Positions 50,109-59,549 of a DNA stretch of 64,000 nucleotides are shown piece by piece. Origin of the DNA: an uncultured Chlorobiaceae bacterium (GTDB lineage Bacteria; Bacteroidota; Chlorobiia; Chlorobiales; Chlorobiaceae). The notes under the pieces are model-generated. The model had not been told where the DNA came from and made no database searches. It worked only from the letters and a program-made list of their open reading frames with translations. The stretch's first letter is position 1. Each line of letters opens with the position of its first letter. The position numbers were made by a program, and so were the translations under genes. The stretch lies in NCBI GenBank assembly GCA_903824045.1, contig CAIJVD010000020.1:1-64000 (forward strand), read 5' to 3'.

Positions 50109-50999
50109 TCAGACCTTGCGCTCACGGTAGCGGAAAAAAGCGTTGAGCTCGCTGATGAAGGAGCGGTCGGTATCGAGAAAAACCGTATCGATGCGCATCC
50201 GCCGGAGCCGCTGGCGGAGCTCATCGTGATGGCGCATCTGCTCACGACGGTAGCGTTCAATCTCCCGGCGGCTCCCCCCGTCGAGGGTTATGCGCAGGCC
50301 CGTTTCGGGTTCCTCCACTTCAACGAGCGCACTGAGCGGAATCGCCTTGTCGAGCGGGTCGCTGAGATAGACCAGCACAAAGTCGTGGCGGGTGTTCAGG
50401 AGTTTCATGCCGCGCTCGTAGTTGTTGTCGACAAGGTCGGTCATGAGAAAGATGATCGCATGGCGCTTGATGGCATACCTGACGAAGGAGAGCGCGGCGT
50501 CGATGTCGGTTTTTCGGCTTGTCGGCTCCAGACGGAAGAGCTCTTCGAGAATGACCAGAACATGCTGGCGCCCTTTGCGGGGGGCAATAAAGGTTTCGAC
50601 ACGGTCGGTAAAGACGAGAAGGCCGACCTTGTCGTTGTTCTGGATGGCGCTGAACGCCAGGACGGCAGAAAGCTCAAGGGCAAGCTCCTTTTTGCGCCGC
50701 TCCCGGCTGCCGAAAAGCATGGAGGCTGAGCCGTCGACAACAAGCATCAGCACCCGCTCGCGCTCTTCGGTAAAGAGCTTGACGTAGAGCTCGTTCTTGC
50801 GGGCTGAGGTGTTCCAGTCGATGGCTCGGACATCGTCGCCGTACTGGTATTCGCGCACATTGCTGAACTCGATGCCCTTCCCTTTGAACGAAGAGTGGTA
50901 CTCGCCGCTGAACAGCTCGCTGGCCATGCGCTTCGAACGGATTTCCACCCGCCGAATCATCTTCTGAAGCTCTTTCAGGTACTCTTCACTCTTTTCCAT
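50109..50999 (-). CDS. DUF58 protein (VWA-like)
   Basis: 296 residues. The DUF58 signature is clear: RMASELFSGEYHSSFKGKGIEFSNVREYQYGDDVRAIDWNTSARKNELYVKLFTEERE, followed by a VWA-like fold with LVVDGSASMLFGS and FLMTDLVDNNYE. Proteins of this family are encoded next to MoxR ATPases and are thought to be their clients or partners. It follows moxR by 60 bases. Confidence 0.9.
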   Translation of the reverse strand: MEKSEEYLKELQKMIRRVEIRSKRMASELFSGEYHSSFKGKGIEFSNVREYQYGDDVRAIDWNTSARKNELYVKLFTEERERVLMLVVDGSASMLFGSRERRKKELALELSAVLAFSAIQNNDKVGLLVFTDRVETFIAPRKGRQHVLVILEELFRLEPTSRKTDIDAALSFVRYAIKRHAIIFLMTDLVDNNYERGMKLLNTRHDFVLVYLSDPLDKAIPLSALVEVEEPETGLRITLDGGSRREIERYRREQMRHHDELRQRLRRMRIDTVFLDTDRSFISELNAFFRYRERKV

Positions 51000-51059
51000 A
51001 CACTTATCCTCACTCGTTAGGGAGTCTCAGCGGCGCACCACAGATAGGGCCCCCTCACC

Positions 51060-52058
51060 TCAGGGCACCGGCACATGCTGCAGTATCTGGCGGATAATGT
51101 CGTCGGAGCGGATATTGTCCGCCTCGGCTTCATATCCCGGCCGTATGCGGTGGCGAAGGGTATCGTAGGCGATCGCCTTGACATCCTCCGGGGTTATGTA
51201 GGGCCTCTGCTGCATGAAGGCATGGGCCTTGGAGGCCAGAAGCAGAAAGATAGAGGCCCTCGGCGATGCGCCATATTCGATCATCGCCTCAAGGGGTGCA
51301 ATGCCGTACTGGGCGGGTTTTCTGGTGGCGACAACGAGATCGACAATGTAGCGCTGAACCCTTGGATCAACATAGATGCGGTCGATAAGCGTTCTGGCTT
51401 TCATGATGTCGTTGGGCTGCACAACCGGCATAACCGGCTCTTTGGGCTCGGTCGATGCGGATTGCAGCATGATTTCGAGCTCCTCGTCGTACGAGGGATA
51501 ATCGACAAGCACCTTCATCATGAACCGGTCGACCTGGGCTTCAGGAAGGATGTAGGTACCCTCATGTTCGATGGGGTTCTGCGTGGCCAGAACAAGGAAA
51601 GGCTCAGGAAGAGGGAAGGTCTGTGTGCCGATGGTCACCTGCCGCTCCTGCATCGCTTCGAGAAGTGCTGACTGCACTTTTGCGGGCGAGCGGTTGATTT
51701 CGTCGGCGAGAATGACATTGGCAAAGACCGGACCCTTGCGGGCTGAGAACTCCATCTCCTTCGGATTGTAGATCATGGTTCCGACGAGGTCGGCAGGCAG
51801 CATGTCGGGGGTGAACTGAATGCGCTGGAACTTCAGGTTCATCGCCGCGGCGAAGGTTCTGATGATAAGCGTCTTTGCAAGCCCTGGAACCCCTTCGAGC
51901 AGGATGTGGCCGTTTACCAGCATGGCAATGAAAACCCGCCGGATAACCTCCTCCTGGCCTACAATCCTTCTGGCAAGCTCTGCCTGCGCTTTTTCGAGAA
52001 ACCGGGATGCCTCTGTGATCTGCAGCCCCAGTTCCTCAAGTTCTGCCGCGTACTGCAT
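51060..52058 (-). CDS. MoxR-family AAA ATPase
   Basis: 332 residues from the ATG at 52058 (MQYAAELEELGLQITEASRF), supported by AGGAGG 7 bases upstream; the open frame runs to 52223. Walker A is GVPGLAKT, Walker B ILADEINRSPAKVQSALLEAMQERQVTIG, sensor 1 LATQNPIEHEGTYILPEAQVDRF. MoxR ATPases act as chaperones for cofactor insertion or for VWA-protein complexes. It heads the operon moxR-DUF58-DUF4381-like-(pseudogene)-batA-batB. Confidence 0.94.
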   Translation of the reverse strand: MQYAAELEELGLQITEASRFLEKAQAELARRIVGQEEVIRRVFIAMLVNGHILLEGVPGLAKTLIIRTFAAAMNLKFQRIQFTPDMLPADLVGTMIYNPKEMEFSARKGPVFANVILADEINRSPAKVQSALLEAMQERQVTIGTQTFPLPEPFLVLATQNPIEHEGTYILPEAQVDRFMMKVLVDYPSYDEELEIMLQSASTEPKEPVMPVVQPNDIMKARTLIDRIYVDPRVQRYIVDLVVATRKPAQYGIAPLEAMIEYGASPRASIFLLLASKAHAFMQQRPYITPEDVKAIAYDTLRHRIRPGYEAEADNIRSDDIIRQILQHVPVP

Positions 52059-52065
52059 GAGTAGT

Positions 52066-52071
52066 CCTCCT
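52066..52071 (-). promoter_or_regulatory. Ribosome binding site of moxR
   Basis: AGGAGG on the minus strand, 7 bases before the ATG at 52058. It fixes the moxR start. Confidence 0.85.
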
Positions 52072-52176
52072 TCCCTGTAGGGCACCGCTATTGAGTTGAT
52101 TGCACCTCTTCCCGACTGTCGGGAGTGGCGAATAAAAAATGGCGGAGCGCCTGTTGTATGATTTGCGAATAGAAGC

Positions 52177-52404
52177 TTACAGCTTGCTGATAAACCCCCT
52201 GAACCCGAATATGACCAGTGCAAGGCCCGCGATAACGGCCGGCAGCGAGAGACGGTAAGAGAGGTCTATCATGCTGTTGGCGATGCCGAATTCCGGCGCA
52301 AAAAGCAGGATCAGGTCCGCTCCGACAAGGACCAGCAGCCCGTGAAAAATGCTTACCTTGCCCTTTGGTTTGCTATTGTTCTCCTGTTTGTTAGCTTTGC
52401 CCAT
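52177..52404 (-). CDS. Small two-helix membrane protein, unrecognised
   Basis: 75 residues. A polar, Lys-rich start (MGKANKQENNSKPKGK) precedes two transmembrane helices (FHGLLVLVGADLILLFAP and LPAVIAGLALVIFGFRGF). No family is recognised. It is divergent from tsaD with 23 bases between starts and lies 118 bases upstream of moxR on the same strand, so it may share the moxR transcript. Confidence 0.6.
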   Translation of the reverse strand: MGKANKQENNSKPKGKVSIFHGLLVLVGADLILLFAPEFGIANSMIDLSYRLSLPAVIAGLALVIFGFRGFISKL

Positions 52405-52427
52405 AGCTCCTCAGAAAAATTGGTACC

Positions 52428-53480
52428 ATGATTATTCTCGGTATAGAAACCAGCTGTGACGAAACCTCGGCTGCGGTGCTCTCCGGCGGCAGGGTATGCT
52501 CAAATGTGGTGAGCTCCCAGCGCTGCCATGCAGAGTTCGGCGGCGTCGTTCCGGAACTGGCATCGAGAGAACACGAACGGCTGATCGTCTCGATTGCCGA
52601 AGCTGCCATAACTGAGGCCAATATAACAAAAAATGAACTCGATCTCATAGCTGCGACCGCAGGGCCGGGCCTCATCGGCGCCGTCATGGTAGGACTCTCT
52701 TTTGCCCAGGGCATGGCCTACGCCCTCGACCTGCCCTTCATGCCAGTCAACCATATCGAGGGACACATCTTCTCGCCCTTTATCGAAGAGGGAGCTTCGC
52801 ACCGCCCGCCTGAAGGCGCTTTCGTCTCGCTGACGGTCTCGGGCGGCCACACCCTCCTTTCGGTGGTGCAGAGCGACCTCTCCTATGAGGTGATCGGCCG
52901 GACGCTCGACGATGCGGCTGGCGAGGCGTTCGACAAAACCGGCAAGATGCTCGGCCTCGCCTACCCAGCCGGGCCGGAGATCGACCGGCTGGCCTCCGGT
53001 GGAGACCCCGCGTTCCACGAGTTCCCCAGAGCCCTCACCTCGCATTCGCAAAGCAGCAGAAGCTATCGGGGAAACCTCGACTTCAGTTTTTCCGGCCTGA
53101 AAACCTCAGTCCTCACCTGGCTGCAAAAGCAGACTCCAGAGTTCATCGAGAAGCACCTGGCCGATATTGCCGCCTCCATCCAGCATGCAATCGTCAGCGT
53201 TCTGGTCGAAAAAACTGTAGCCGCAGCTCGCACAAGGCGCATAGGGGCAGTTGCCATCGCCGGCGGCGTAAGCGCGAACTCCGCACTCCGCCGGGCGATG
53301 AAGGAGGCATGCGATCGCAGCGGAATCGAGCTGCATCTTCCCGGCCTCCGCTACTCAACCGACAATGCCGCCATGATCGCCACGCTGGCAGGACTGAAAG
53401 TGCGGCGGGGAGTGCCAACAGAACGAAACTACAGCGTCGCCCCCTATGCAAGCTTCGCCGCCGGCGGGAGGAGCAGCTGA
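52428..53480 (+). CDS. tsaD: tRNA N6-adenosine threonylcarbamoyltransferase
   Basis: 350 residues. It transfers threonylcarbamoyl to A37 of tRNAs reading ANN codons, with TsaB/E. The ASKHA fold begins [18 protein letters not shown]. The metal-binding HIEGH is within [14 protein letters not shown]. The glycine-rich TVSGGHTLL and [14 protein letters not shown] are present. The length is normal. It starts 23 bases from a divergent small gene. yajC follows after 74 bases. Confidence 0.97.
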   Translation: MIILGIETSCDETSAAVLSGGRVCSNVVSSQRCHAEFGGVVPELASREHERLIVSIAEAAITEANITKNELDLIAATAGPGLIGAVMVGLSFAQGMAYALDLPFMPVNHIEGHIFSPFIEEGASHRPPEGAFVSLTVSGGHTLLSVVQSDLSYEVIGRTLDDAAGEAFDKTGKMLGLAYPAGPEIDRLASGGDPAFHEFPRALTSHSQSSRSYRGNLDFSFSGLKTSVLTWLQKQTPEFIEKHLADIAASIQHAIVSVLVEKTVAAARTRRIGAVAIAGGVSANSALRRAMKEACDRSGIELHLPGLRYSTDNAAMIATLAGLKVRRGVPTERNYSVAPYASFAAGGRSS

Positions 53481-53554
53481 TTGAAATAGTTCCATAAATA
53501 CATTACATTGTTGCTCACAAAAAAACAGTTCCGTTTTTTTTCAAACATTACGAT

Positions 53555-53917
53555 ATGATCATGCTCAACTCCATTATCTCCATGCTTCTTTTTGCACCCC
53601 CCACCGCAGGCGGCCAGGCACCAAACCAGCTTGTCACCTTCCTTCCGATGGTTCTTATCTTTATCGTCTTCTATTTCTTCATGATACGGCCGCAGCAGAA
53701 GAAGCAGAAAGAGAGGGAAAAGGTGCTGGACAGCCTGAAACGTGGCGACCGGGTTGTAACTATCGGCGGCGTACACGGCACCGTAGCGGGAATCGACACA
53801 GAGAAGAAAACCGTACTTGTGCAGGTCAGCGACAACACCAAGATCACCTTTGATCGCACAGCGGTAGCCAACATCGACAAACAGGAATCGGGCGATAAAC
53901 TTTCGACCAAGGACTAA
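53555..53917 (+). CDS. yajC: Preprotein translocase subunit YajC
   Basis: 120 residues. One transmembrane helix ([33 protein letters not shown], the family hallmark) and a small beta domain ([29 protein letters not shown]). It associates with SecDF in the inner membrane. secD and secF are not adjacent. carA follows after 8 bases. Confidence 0.93.
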   Translation: MIMLNSIISMLLFAPPTAGGQAPNQLVTFLPMVLIFIVFYFFMIRPQQKKQKEREKVLDSLKRGDRVVTIGGVHGTVAGIDTEKKTVLVQVSDNTKITFDRTAVANIDKQESGDKLSTKD

Positions 53918-53925
53918 AAAGCATC

Positions 53926-55035
53926 ATGCAGCCAACTCCAGCAAAATTGGTACTGGAAAACGGATCCGTCTACAGAGGGACAGCATTCGGCCATATCGGT
54001 GAAGCCTCCGGCGAAGTAGTGTTCAATACCGCTCTTACCGGGTACCAGGAGATCCTTACCGATCCTTCATACGCAGGCCAGATGGTGTTAATGACCTACC
54101 CCCTGATAGGAAACTACGGCATTACCGCGAACGATAACGAATCCGGAAAGATATGGGCTTCGGCCTTCATCATCCGGGAGCTCTCGCGCATTCACAGCAA
54201 CTTCGAAGCCACCGAAAGCCTCGACACCTGCCTCAAGAGGGCGGGCGTCGTGGGTCTGGCCGGCATCGACACCCGAATGCTGGTCCGCGAAATTCGCGAA
54301 AAGGGTGCCATGAGAGGGTTCATCTCAGCTCTTGATGACGACGAGGACTCCCTGAAGAAAAAAGCACTCGCTGTGCCTGAAATGAGCGGTCAGGATCTTG
54401 CAAAAACCGTGACCACCACAGAGAACTACGCGGTCGAAAATATCGACGCCAGATTCCATGTCGCAGCATTCGATTACGGCATAAAGGCAAATATCCTGCG
54501 CATGCTGCAAAATTCCGGGTGCAGGGTGAGCGTTCTCAAGGCCGGCACAACAGCTGAAGAGGTCATTAAGCTCAATGCGAACGGCGTCTTTCTGTCGAAT
54601 GGCCCCGGCGACCCCTCTGCGGTCGGCTACGCCATCGAGACAATCAAACAACTTGTTGACTACAACCGCACGACACGCCCACTCCCGATTTTCGGCATCT
54701 GCCTCGGCCACCAGCTGCTCTCCCTTGCGTTTGGCGCTGAGACCTACAAGCTGAAATTCGGCCATCACGGAAGCAACCATCCGGTAAAAAACCTGCAAAC
54801 CGGTACGATCGAAATAACCTCGCAGAATCACGGGTTTGCGGTCAATATGGAGACGCTGCCTGCAGATCTCGAAATGACCCATCTCAACCTCTACGACAAC
54901 ACTGTCGAAGGGGTACGACACAAAACCCTGCCCTGTTTTTCCGTGCAGTACCATCCGGAAGCCGCACCGGGACCTCACGACTCCCACTATCTGTTCGGCG
55001 AGTTTATCGAACTGATGGAGCGAGCAAAAAACTGA
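53926..55035 (+). CDS. carA: Carbamoyl-phosphate synthase small subunit
   Basis: 369 residues. The N-terminal domain ([42 protein letters not shown]) is followed by a class I glutamine amidotransferase domain: nucleophile Cys in [15 protein letters not shown] and catalytic His/Glu in [15 protein letters not shown]. It supplies ammonia for arginine and pyrimidine synthesis. carB is not adjacent. Confidence 0.97.
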   Translation: MQPTPAKLVLENGSVYRGTAFGHIGEASGEVVFNTALTGYQEILTDPSYAGQMVLMTYPLIGNYGITANDNESGKIWASAFIIRELSRIHSNFEATESLDTCLKRAGVVGLAGIDTRMLVREIREKGAMRGFISALDDDEDSLKKKALAVPEMSGQDLAKTVTTTENYAVENIDARFHVAAFDYGIKANILRMLQNSGCRVSVLKAGTTAEEVIKLNANGVFLSNGPGDPSAVGYAIETIKQLVDYNRTTRPLPIFGICLGHQLLSLAFGAETYKLKFGHHGSNHPVKNLQTGTIEITSQNHGFAVNMETLPADLEMTHLNLYDNTVEGVRHKTLPCFSVQYHPEAAPGPHDSHYLFGEFIELMERAKN

Positions 55036-55078
55036 CCTTCGGGCACCGCTTTAATTATTCAACCCACAAGCTGAAGAG

Positions 55079-56218
55079 ATGAAAAAAAGACTGTTCACTC
55101 CGGGACCCACCCCGGTCCCAGAAAACGTCATGCTCCGCATGGCCGCGCCGATCATTCACCACAGGAACCCCGAGTTCATGGAGATCCTGACCAGGGTTCA
55201 CGAGGATCTCAAATATCTTTTCAGAACCACTCAGCCCGTCGTTGTCCTGAGCTGCTCGGGTACTGGCGGCATGGAAGCCTCCATCTCGAGCCTCTTCAAG
55301 CAGGGCGACAAGGTGATCACCGTCAACGCCGGAAAATTTGGCGAGCGCTGGGGCCAGCTGGTTCGCATTTTTACCGGAAACTGCGTCGAAGAGAGCGTGG
55401 CATGGGGTTCGGCCATCCAGCCGGAGAGGCTTGCTGAACTGCTGAAGGAAAACCCCGATGCAAAAGGGGTATGCTTGACCCACTCTGAAACTTCGACAGG
55501 TACTGCTGCCGACATTCAGGCTCTCAGCAGGGTCGTTCGCGAGCAGTCCGATGCGCTCGTGCTGGTCGATGGCATCACCGCCGTCGGCGCCCACGAGTTC
55601 CACTTCGACGACTGGGGCGTGGACATCTGCATTACCGGCTCACAGAAAGGGCTGATGATGCCTCCGGGCCTTGCGCTTGTCGCCATCTCCGAACGGGCAC
55701 AGGATATTATCAACGCCCACAAGGGAATCCCGCAGTTCTACCTCAGCCTGAAAAAAGCGCTGAAATCACATGCCGGCGACGACACCCCCTTCACTCCGGC
55801 AGTCTCGCTTGTAATCGGCCTTGACGAAGCCCTGCAGATGGTACGGGCAGAAGGGATCGAAAACATATGGACGCGCCATGAAAACCTTGCGCGCGCCTGT
55901 CGCGAGGGGTGCAATGCACTCGGCATGAAGCTCTTCAGCAACTCACCATCATTTGCCGTCACCCCGGTCTGGCTCCCCGAAGGGCTCGAATGGTCGGCCT
56001 TCAACAAGGCCCTGAAAAACAAGAACGGCATCACCGTTGCCGCGGGTCAGGACGACTACAAGGGCAAGATCTTCAGGGTCTCCCATCTCGGCTACTACGA
56101 TGAGCTCGACATGCTGACCGTCATTGGCGGCCTTGAAAGAGCACTGAAGGAGGTCAACTTTGACTTTGAGATCGGAGCTGGCGTCAGTGCCGTGCAGAAA
56201 GCCTTTCTCGGAAGCTGA
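55079..56218 (+). CDS. Class V aminotransferase (serine/alanine-glyoxylate type)
   Basis: 379 residues. MKKRLFTPGPTPVPENVMLRMAAPIIHHR opens the fold. GTGGMEASISSL, HSETSTGT, LVDGITAVGA and the PLP-lysine segment GSQKGLMMPPGLALV follow. Relatives include serine-pyruvate/serine-glyoxylate aminotransferases and phosphoserine-independent serine pathway enzymes; exact substrates are not readable. It lies 43 bases after carA and is followed by a strong terminator. Confidence 0.9.
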   Translation: MKKRLFTPGPTPVPENVMLRMAAPIIHHRNPEFMEILTRVHEDLKYLFRTTQPVVVLSCSGTGGMEASISSLFKQGDKVITVNAGKFGERWGQLVRIFTGNCVEESVAWGSAIQPERLAELLKENPDAKGVCLTHSETSTGTAADIQALSRVVREQSDALVLVDGITAVGAHEFHFDDWGVDICITGSQKGLMMPPGLALVAISERAQDIINAHKGIPQFYLSLKKALKSHAGDDTPFTPAVSLVIGLDEALQMVRAEGIENIWTRHENLARACREGCNALGMKLFSNSPSFAVTPVWLPEGLEWSAFNKALKNKNGITVAAGQDDYKGKIFRVSHLGYYDELDMLTVIGGLERALKEVNFDFEIGAGVSAVQKAFLGS

Positions 56219-56243
56219 TCCCCGCACAACCCCGACTTTATGG

Positions 56244-56278
56244 AAAAAAGCCGCCCTCTCATGCCGGGCGGCTTTTTT
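56244..56278. terminator. Terminator after the aminotransferase gene
   Basis: AAAAAAGCCGCCC and GGGCGGCTTTTTT form a 13-bp perfect stem with an 8-base loop, with A- and T-runs on the two sides; effective in the plus direction and possibly bidirectional. It separates carA/aminotransferase from the TPR gene. Confidence 0.92.
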
Positions 56279-56319
56279 GTTTCGGGCCCCGCAACTATCT
56301 TTAGAGAAAGCGTCGAAAC

Positions 56320-56985
56320 ATGATCAGACTCCCATTTTTTCTGATTCTTCTGGCAATCTCCTCCTCCCTGCCGGAGATGCTCAGCCACTACCGGCTCAAG
56401 CAGCAGGCTGAGGCGCTCTACGAAGCTCGCGACTTCAGCCGTGCCGAACATCTGTTTCGTCAGCTCCTGCGTATCGCCCCTGAAGGAAAGGAGGCTTCCG
56501 CTGCCGGATTCAATCTTGCCTGCTCCCTCTACATGCAGAAAAAATATGCGGATGCGGCCGCACTGTTTGCCTCCGCCCGTGAGGCCAAAGGGGTCGCCGG
56601 GCAGACCGAACTGAATGCGCGGTTCAATGAGGGGAGCGCCATTGCCATGAAGGCTTTTGAAACAACCGAAAAGAGCCGCAAAACCGCCCTGTTGCGAAGT
56701 TCTCTCGGGCAGTTCCGGCGAGTGCTGCTTAACCACCCTGACGACGGGGATGCAAAAATCAACTACGAAATCGTCCGCCGCGCCCTTCTGGAACTTGAAA
56801 AGAAGCTTCCCCCCTCTTCATCAAGTCAGGAGCAAAAAGGCGGTTCGCATCCCGAAACCGGCATAGGAAAAGAGGTCGCCGGACGCCTGCTTGAAAAGGC
56901 CCGCCAGGATGAGTCATCCATGATGCAACGCCTCCCCCGCTCCGGAAAATCCTCACAGGAAGGACGAAACAACAAGGACTGGTAG
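56320..56985 (+). CDS. TPR-repeat protein, BatC-like
   Basis: 221 residues. An N-terminal signal-like helix (MIRLPFFLILLAISSSLPEML) precedes tetratricopeptide repeats (KQQAEALYEARDFSRAEHLFRQLLRIAP; SAAGFNLACSLYMQKKYADAAALFASA; NARFNEGSAIAMKAFE). The C-terminal third is polar and low in complexity. Size, plan and the ending (NYEIVRRALLELEKK) resemble BatC/BatE of the aerotolerance system, whose other genes lie at 46.5-52 kb and 61.3 kb. Six bases before the radical SAM gene, so co-transcribed. Confidence 0.72.
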   Translation: MIRLPFFLILLAISSSLPEMLSHYRLKQQAEALYEARDFSRAEHLFRQLLRIAPEGKEASAAGFNLACSLYMQKKYADAAALFASAREAKGVAGQTELNARFNEGSAIAMKAFETTEKSRKTALLRSSLGQFRRVLLNHPDDGDAKINYEIVRRALLELEKKLPPSSSSQEQKGGSHPETGIGKEVAGRLLEKARQDESSMMQRLPRSGKSSQEGRNNKDW

Positions 56986-56991
56986 AGCGCT

Positions 56992-58425
56992 ATGTCTTCA
57001 CCAAAAAGAGTTCTCCTCGTTTTTCTTCCTTCCGAAAGCGGAGTAGACAACGCCCGCTCACTGTACAGTGAAACAAAATCGGGAGTTATCTCTGCCGTGT
57101 TCAACCGCAGACTCCGAACGCTCATCAAAAAAAGCCAGTTCGCCATTCCTCCGCTCTCGCTCATGATCCTTGCTTCCATTGAGGTGGAGGGCGTGGAGCA
57201 GTCGATCTGCGACATGCGCTTCGAGGAGTTCCCCTTCAGCGAGCACTGGGACCTTGTCGGAATCAGCGTCCAGACCGGCATGGCCCGAAAGGCATTTGCG
57301 CTTGCCGACCGACTCCGCCAGGGAGGCAGCAGGGTTGTGCTTGGGGGCGCTCATGTCACGCTCTTTGCTGACTCCTGCCGCCCGCACGCCGACGCGCTGG
57401 TTCATGGAGAGGCCGATGACCTCTGGAGAGAGCTGCTCTTAGACCTGAAAGCCGACACGCTCAAAGCCTCCTATCAGGCAGGGTTTCCCGATCTGACACG
57501 CCACAGGCCGGTCAGCAAGCACACTCTGGATATAAGCCGGTACTTTACGACAAACCTGATCCAGACCGGACGGGGGTGTCCGCACAGCTGCGACTTCTGC
57601 AATGTCCACGTGCTCAACGGCCACGCACTGCGCAGGAGAAGGATTGACGACATTGTCGATGAGGTGGAGCGGTTCCGGCATGACGACCGCAGAATCTTCT
57701 TTTTTGTCGATGACTCTATCAATGCTGACCCGGCCTACGCCCTTGAACTCTTCCGAAAGATTGCTCCGCTCCAAATAAGCTGGTTCGGCCAGGCCACCAC
57801 AACCCTTGGCCAGCAGCATGAGCTTCTCGAAACCTTTGCGCAATCCGGATGCAAGGCGCTGCTTGTTGGTATAGAGAGCATTGAAGCCGAAAGTCGTAGC
57901 CTCCACAAAAAAAACCAGAACAGGAGCAACGAGCTTGCCGGAGCGATCAAATCCATCCGAAACGCTGGCATAAGCCTTTACGGCAGCTTTATCTACGGTC
58001 TCGACGGCGATACGCTCGAAACCCCTCGGGCGATCCTTGATTTTATCAGCGAGACGAAGCTGGACGTTCCCGGCATCAATATTCTGCGGCCAATTCCCGG
58101 GACGCGGGTCTTCGAGCGGCTCAGGGAGGAGGGACGACTGCTGTTCGATCCCGCCGACATTACGGCCTTCCGCTACACCTTTGGCCAGGAGATGCTCTAC
58201 CGCCCGAAAAACATCGCGCTCGATGCCTTTGTTGAAAGCTACTCCGAGCTGACCAGGAAGGTATTTACAGTCCGAAACTCCATAGCAAGAGGTTTGGGGG
58301 CACCCTCGCTAAAAGCCGCGGTGATGCTCTTCAACGCTTTCTATACGCATCTTTACACCCTTTCACGCAGCGACCTCAAGCGACAGATGGAGAAGGCTCC
58401 GGCGGAAAATACCATTTTGCCCTGA
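56992..58425 (+). CDS. Radical SAM protein with B12-binding-like N-terminal domain
   Basis: 477 residues. The N-terminal 150 residues show a Rossmann-like region (WDLVGISVQTGMARKAFALADRLRQGGSRVVLGGAHVTLFADSC...DALVHGEADDLW) like the B12-binding domain of this class, but no DxHxxG base-off motif is seen. The [4Fe-4S] motif is Cys196, Cys200, Cys203 (RGCPHSCDFCNV). Further: FFFVDDSINADPAYALELF, LLVGIESIEAESR, GISLYGSFIYGLDGDT. Substrate unknown. Bacteriochlorophyll methylases BchQ/BchR belong to the broad family, but no specific link can be shown. It sits between the TPR gene and the cytochromes. Confidence 0.82.
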   Translation: MSSPKRVLLVFLPSESGVDNARSLYSETKSGVISAVFNRRLRTLIKKSQFAIPPLSLMILASIEVEGVEQSICDMRFEEFPFSEHWDLVGISVQTGMARKAFALADRLRQGGSRVVLGGAHVTLFADSCRPHADALVHGEADDLWRELLLDLKADTLKASYQAGFPDLTRHRPVSKHTLDISRYFTTNLIQTGRGCPHSCDFCNVHVLNGHALRRRRIDDIVDEVERFRHDDRRIFFFVDDSINADPAYALELFRKIAPLQISWFGQATTTLGQQHELLETFAQSGCKALLVGIESIEAESRSLHKKNQNRSNELAGAIKSIRNAGISLYGSFIYGLDGDTLETPRAILDFISETKLDVPGINILRPIPGTRVFERLREEGRLLFDPADITAFRYTFGQEMLYRPKNIALDAFVESYSELTRKVFTVRNSIARGLGAPSLKAAVMLFNAFYTHLYTLSRSDLKRQMEKAPAENTILP

Positions 58426-58499
58426 GCTGAATAATTTTTAAACTGTATGCACATTTTTTCAGGGAAGATTGCCCGTAACTCAATAACAAGCCACCGAAC

Positions 58500-58934
58500 A
58501 TGACTACCAGACAGTTTCTGCCTCTATTTGCCGCCAGCACCATTCTCCTCGGCGCTTGCGCTCTTGAAAAACCACCAGCAAAGCTCAAGTTTCCTGACGG
58601 CAAGGAAAACGCCGCCGCTCCCGCAGCAGCCGCACCTGCCGCAGCTCCAGCTGCAGAAGCCGCCCCGGCTGATCCGAAAATTGCTGCCGGCAAAGCTGTC
58701 TATGACGCGAACTGCGCCGGATGCCACGATGCAGGCATGATGGGCGCTCCGAAACCGGGCGACAAGGCCGGATGGGCAGCTCGCTTGCCGCAGGGTGTGG
58801 AGGTCATGGCCAAAAAGGCCGTCACTGGCTACCAGGGCAAGGCCGGAATGATGCCTGCAAAAGGCGGCAACGCCCAACTGACCGATGCTGAAGTCGGCAG
58901 CGCAGTCGCATTCATGGTCGAAAAATCAAAATAA
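58500..58934 (+). CDS. Class I c-type cytochrome, predicted lipoprotein
   Basis: 144 residues. The lipobox L17-G18-A19-C20 predicts lipid attachment. An Ala/Pro linker (about 37-58) acts as a tether. The haem motif CAGCH is at 72-76. The distal ligand Met lies in KAGMMPAKGG. The haem domain closely matches the two soluble cytochromes downstream. A membrane-anchored c-555-like carrier could pass electrons between the quinol-oxidising complex or reaction centre and soluble cytochromes in the periplasm. First of three tandem cytochrome genes. Confidence 0.9.
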   Translation: MTTRQFLPLFAASTILLGACALEKPPAKLKFPDGKENAAAPAAAAPAAAPAAEAAPADPKIAAGKAVYDANCAGCHDAGMMGAPKPGDKAGWAARLPQGVEVMAKKAVTGYQGKAGMMPAKGGNAQLTDAEVGSAVAFMVEKSK

Positions 58935-58985
58935 ACGCTCGACTATAACCTGTTTTCATAACCATTAATCTAAGGGAGAACTTTT

Positions 58986-59321
58986 ATGTCCCGTATCTTT
59001 TCAGCAGCTCTTTGTGCAATTGCGCTCTTCGCCTTCACCGCGACCACTGCCAACGCTGCGTTTAACGCTACAGCCGGCAAAGCAATCTATGACGGCGGCT
59101 GCGCCGCATGTCACAAAGGCGGTCTTGCAGGCGCACCGAAATTAGGCGACAAAGCCGCATGGGCTCCCCGTATCCAGCAGGGAGTAGAGGTGATGGCCAG
59201 CAAATCCGTCAAGGGATTTCAGGGCAAGGCTGGCATGATGCCTGCCAAGGGCGGCAATGCCAAACTGACCGATGCCAACATCGGCGATGCAGTCGCCTAC
59301 ATGGTCGGCCAGTCGAAGTAA
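58986..59321 (+). CDS. Soluble cytochrome c-555-like protein (copy 2 of the cluster)
   Basis: 111 residues. A signal peptide (MSRIFSAALCAIALFAFTATTANA) precedes the haem domain with CAACH and Met in QGKAGMMPAKGGNAKLTD. In green sulfur bacteria c-555 carries electrons from sulfur-oxidising enzymes to the reaction-centre cytochrome. AAGGGAGAA lies just before the ATG. It is 51 bases after the lipoprotein cytochrome and is followed by a hairpin terminator. Confidence 0.93.
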   Translation: MSRIFSAALCAIALFAFTATTANAAFNATAGKAIYDGGCAACHKGGLAGAPKLGDKAAWAPRIQQGVEVMASKSVKGFQGKAGMMPAKGGNAKLTDANIGDAVAYMVGQSK

Positions 59322-59346
59322 ACGCGCGTTCCCTATCGACCCATCA

Positions 59347-59380
59347 ACGGGAGCCAATCACTGGCTCCCGTTCTTTTTTT
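59347..59380 (+). terminator. Terminator after the second cytochrome gene
   Basis: ACGGGAGCCA and TGGCTCCCGT form a perfect 10-bp stem with a 5-base loop, followed by TCTTTTTTTT. It separates the first two cytochromes from the third, which therefore needs its own promoter. Confidence 0.95.
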
Positions 59381-59412
59381 TCCAAAAACGAATGCCCAGG
59401 AGAAAACCAATA

Positions 59413-59441
59413 TTCACGATTGTGAAAAATATCTCACAATC
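59413..59441. promoter_or_regulatory. Overlapping palindromes, possible operator for the third cytochrome
   Basis: GATTGTGA and TCACAATC (59418-59425 and 59434-59441) are perfect 8-base arms with an 8-base spacer; the inner TGTGA...TCACA resembles a CRP/FNR-class half-site pair but with 8 instead of 6 bases between. A second palindrome, TTCAC-GATT-GTGAA, overlaps its left arm (59413-59426). They lie about 110 bases upstream of the third cytochrome and just after the terminator. Confidence 0.5.
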
Positions 59442-59549
59442 AGTTGGATTAAGACGATAATAATCGTATTTATAGTGGTTTGTGTGCCCGATTGTAGCAC
59501 AACACTATCCCAACCCGTATTTCCATAATTATCAAGAGGAGAACTCACT

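Noticed and set aside
56992-58425. Assignment of the radical SAM protein to BchQ or BchR (bacteriochlorophyll methylases)
   Set aside because: The family is broad, and I see no specific sequence or context feature that singles out these enzymes.
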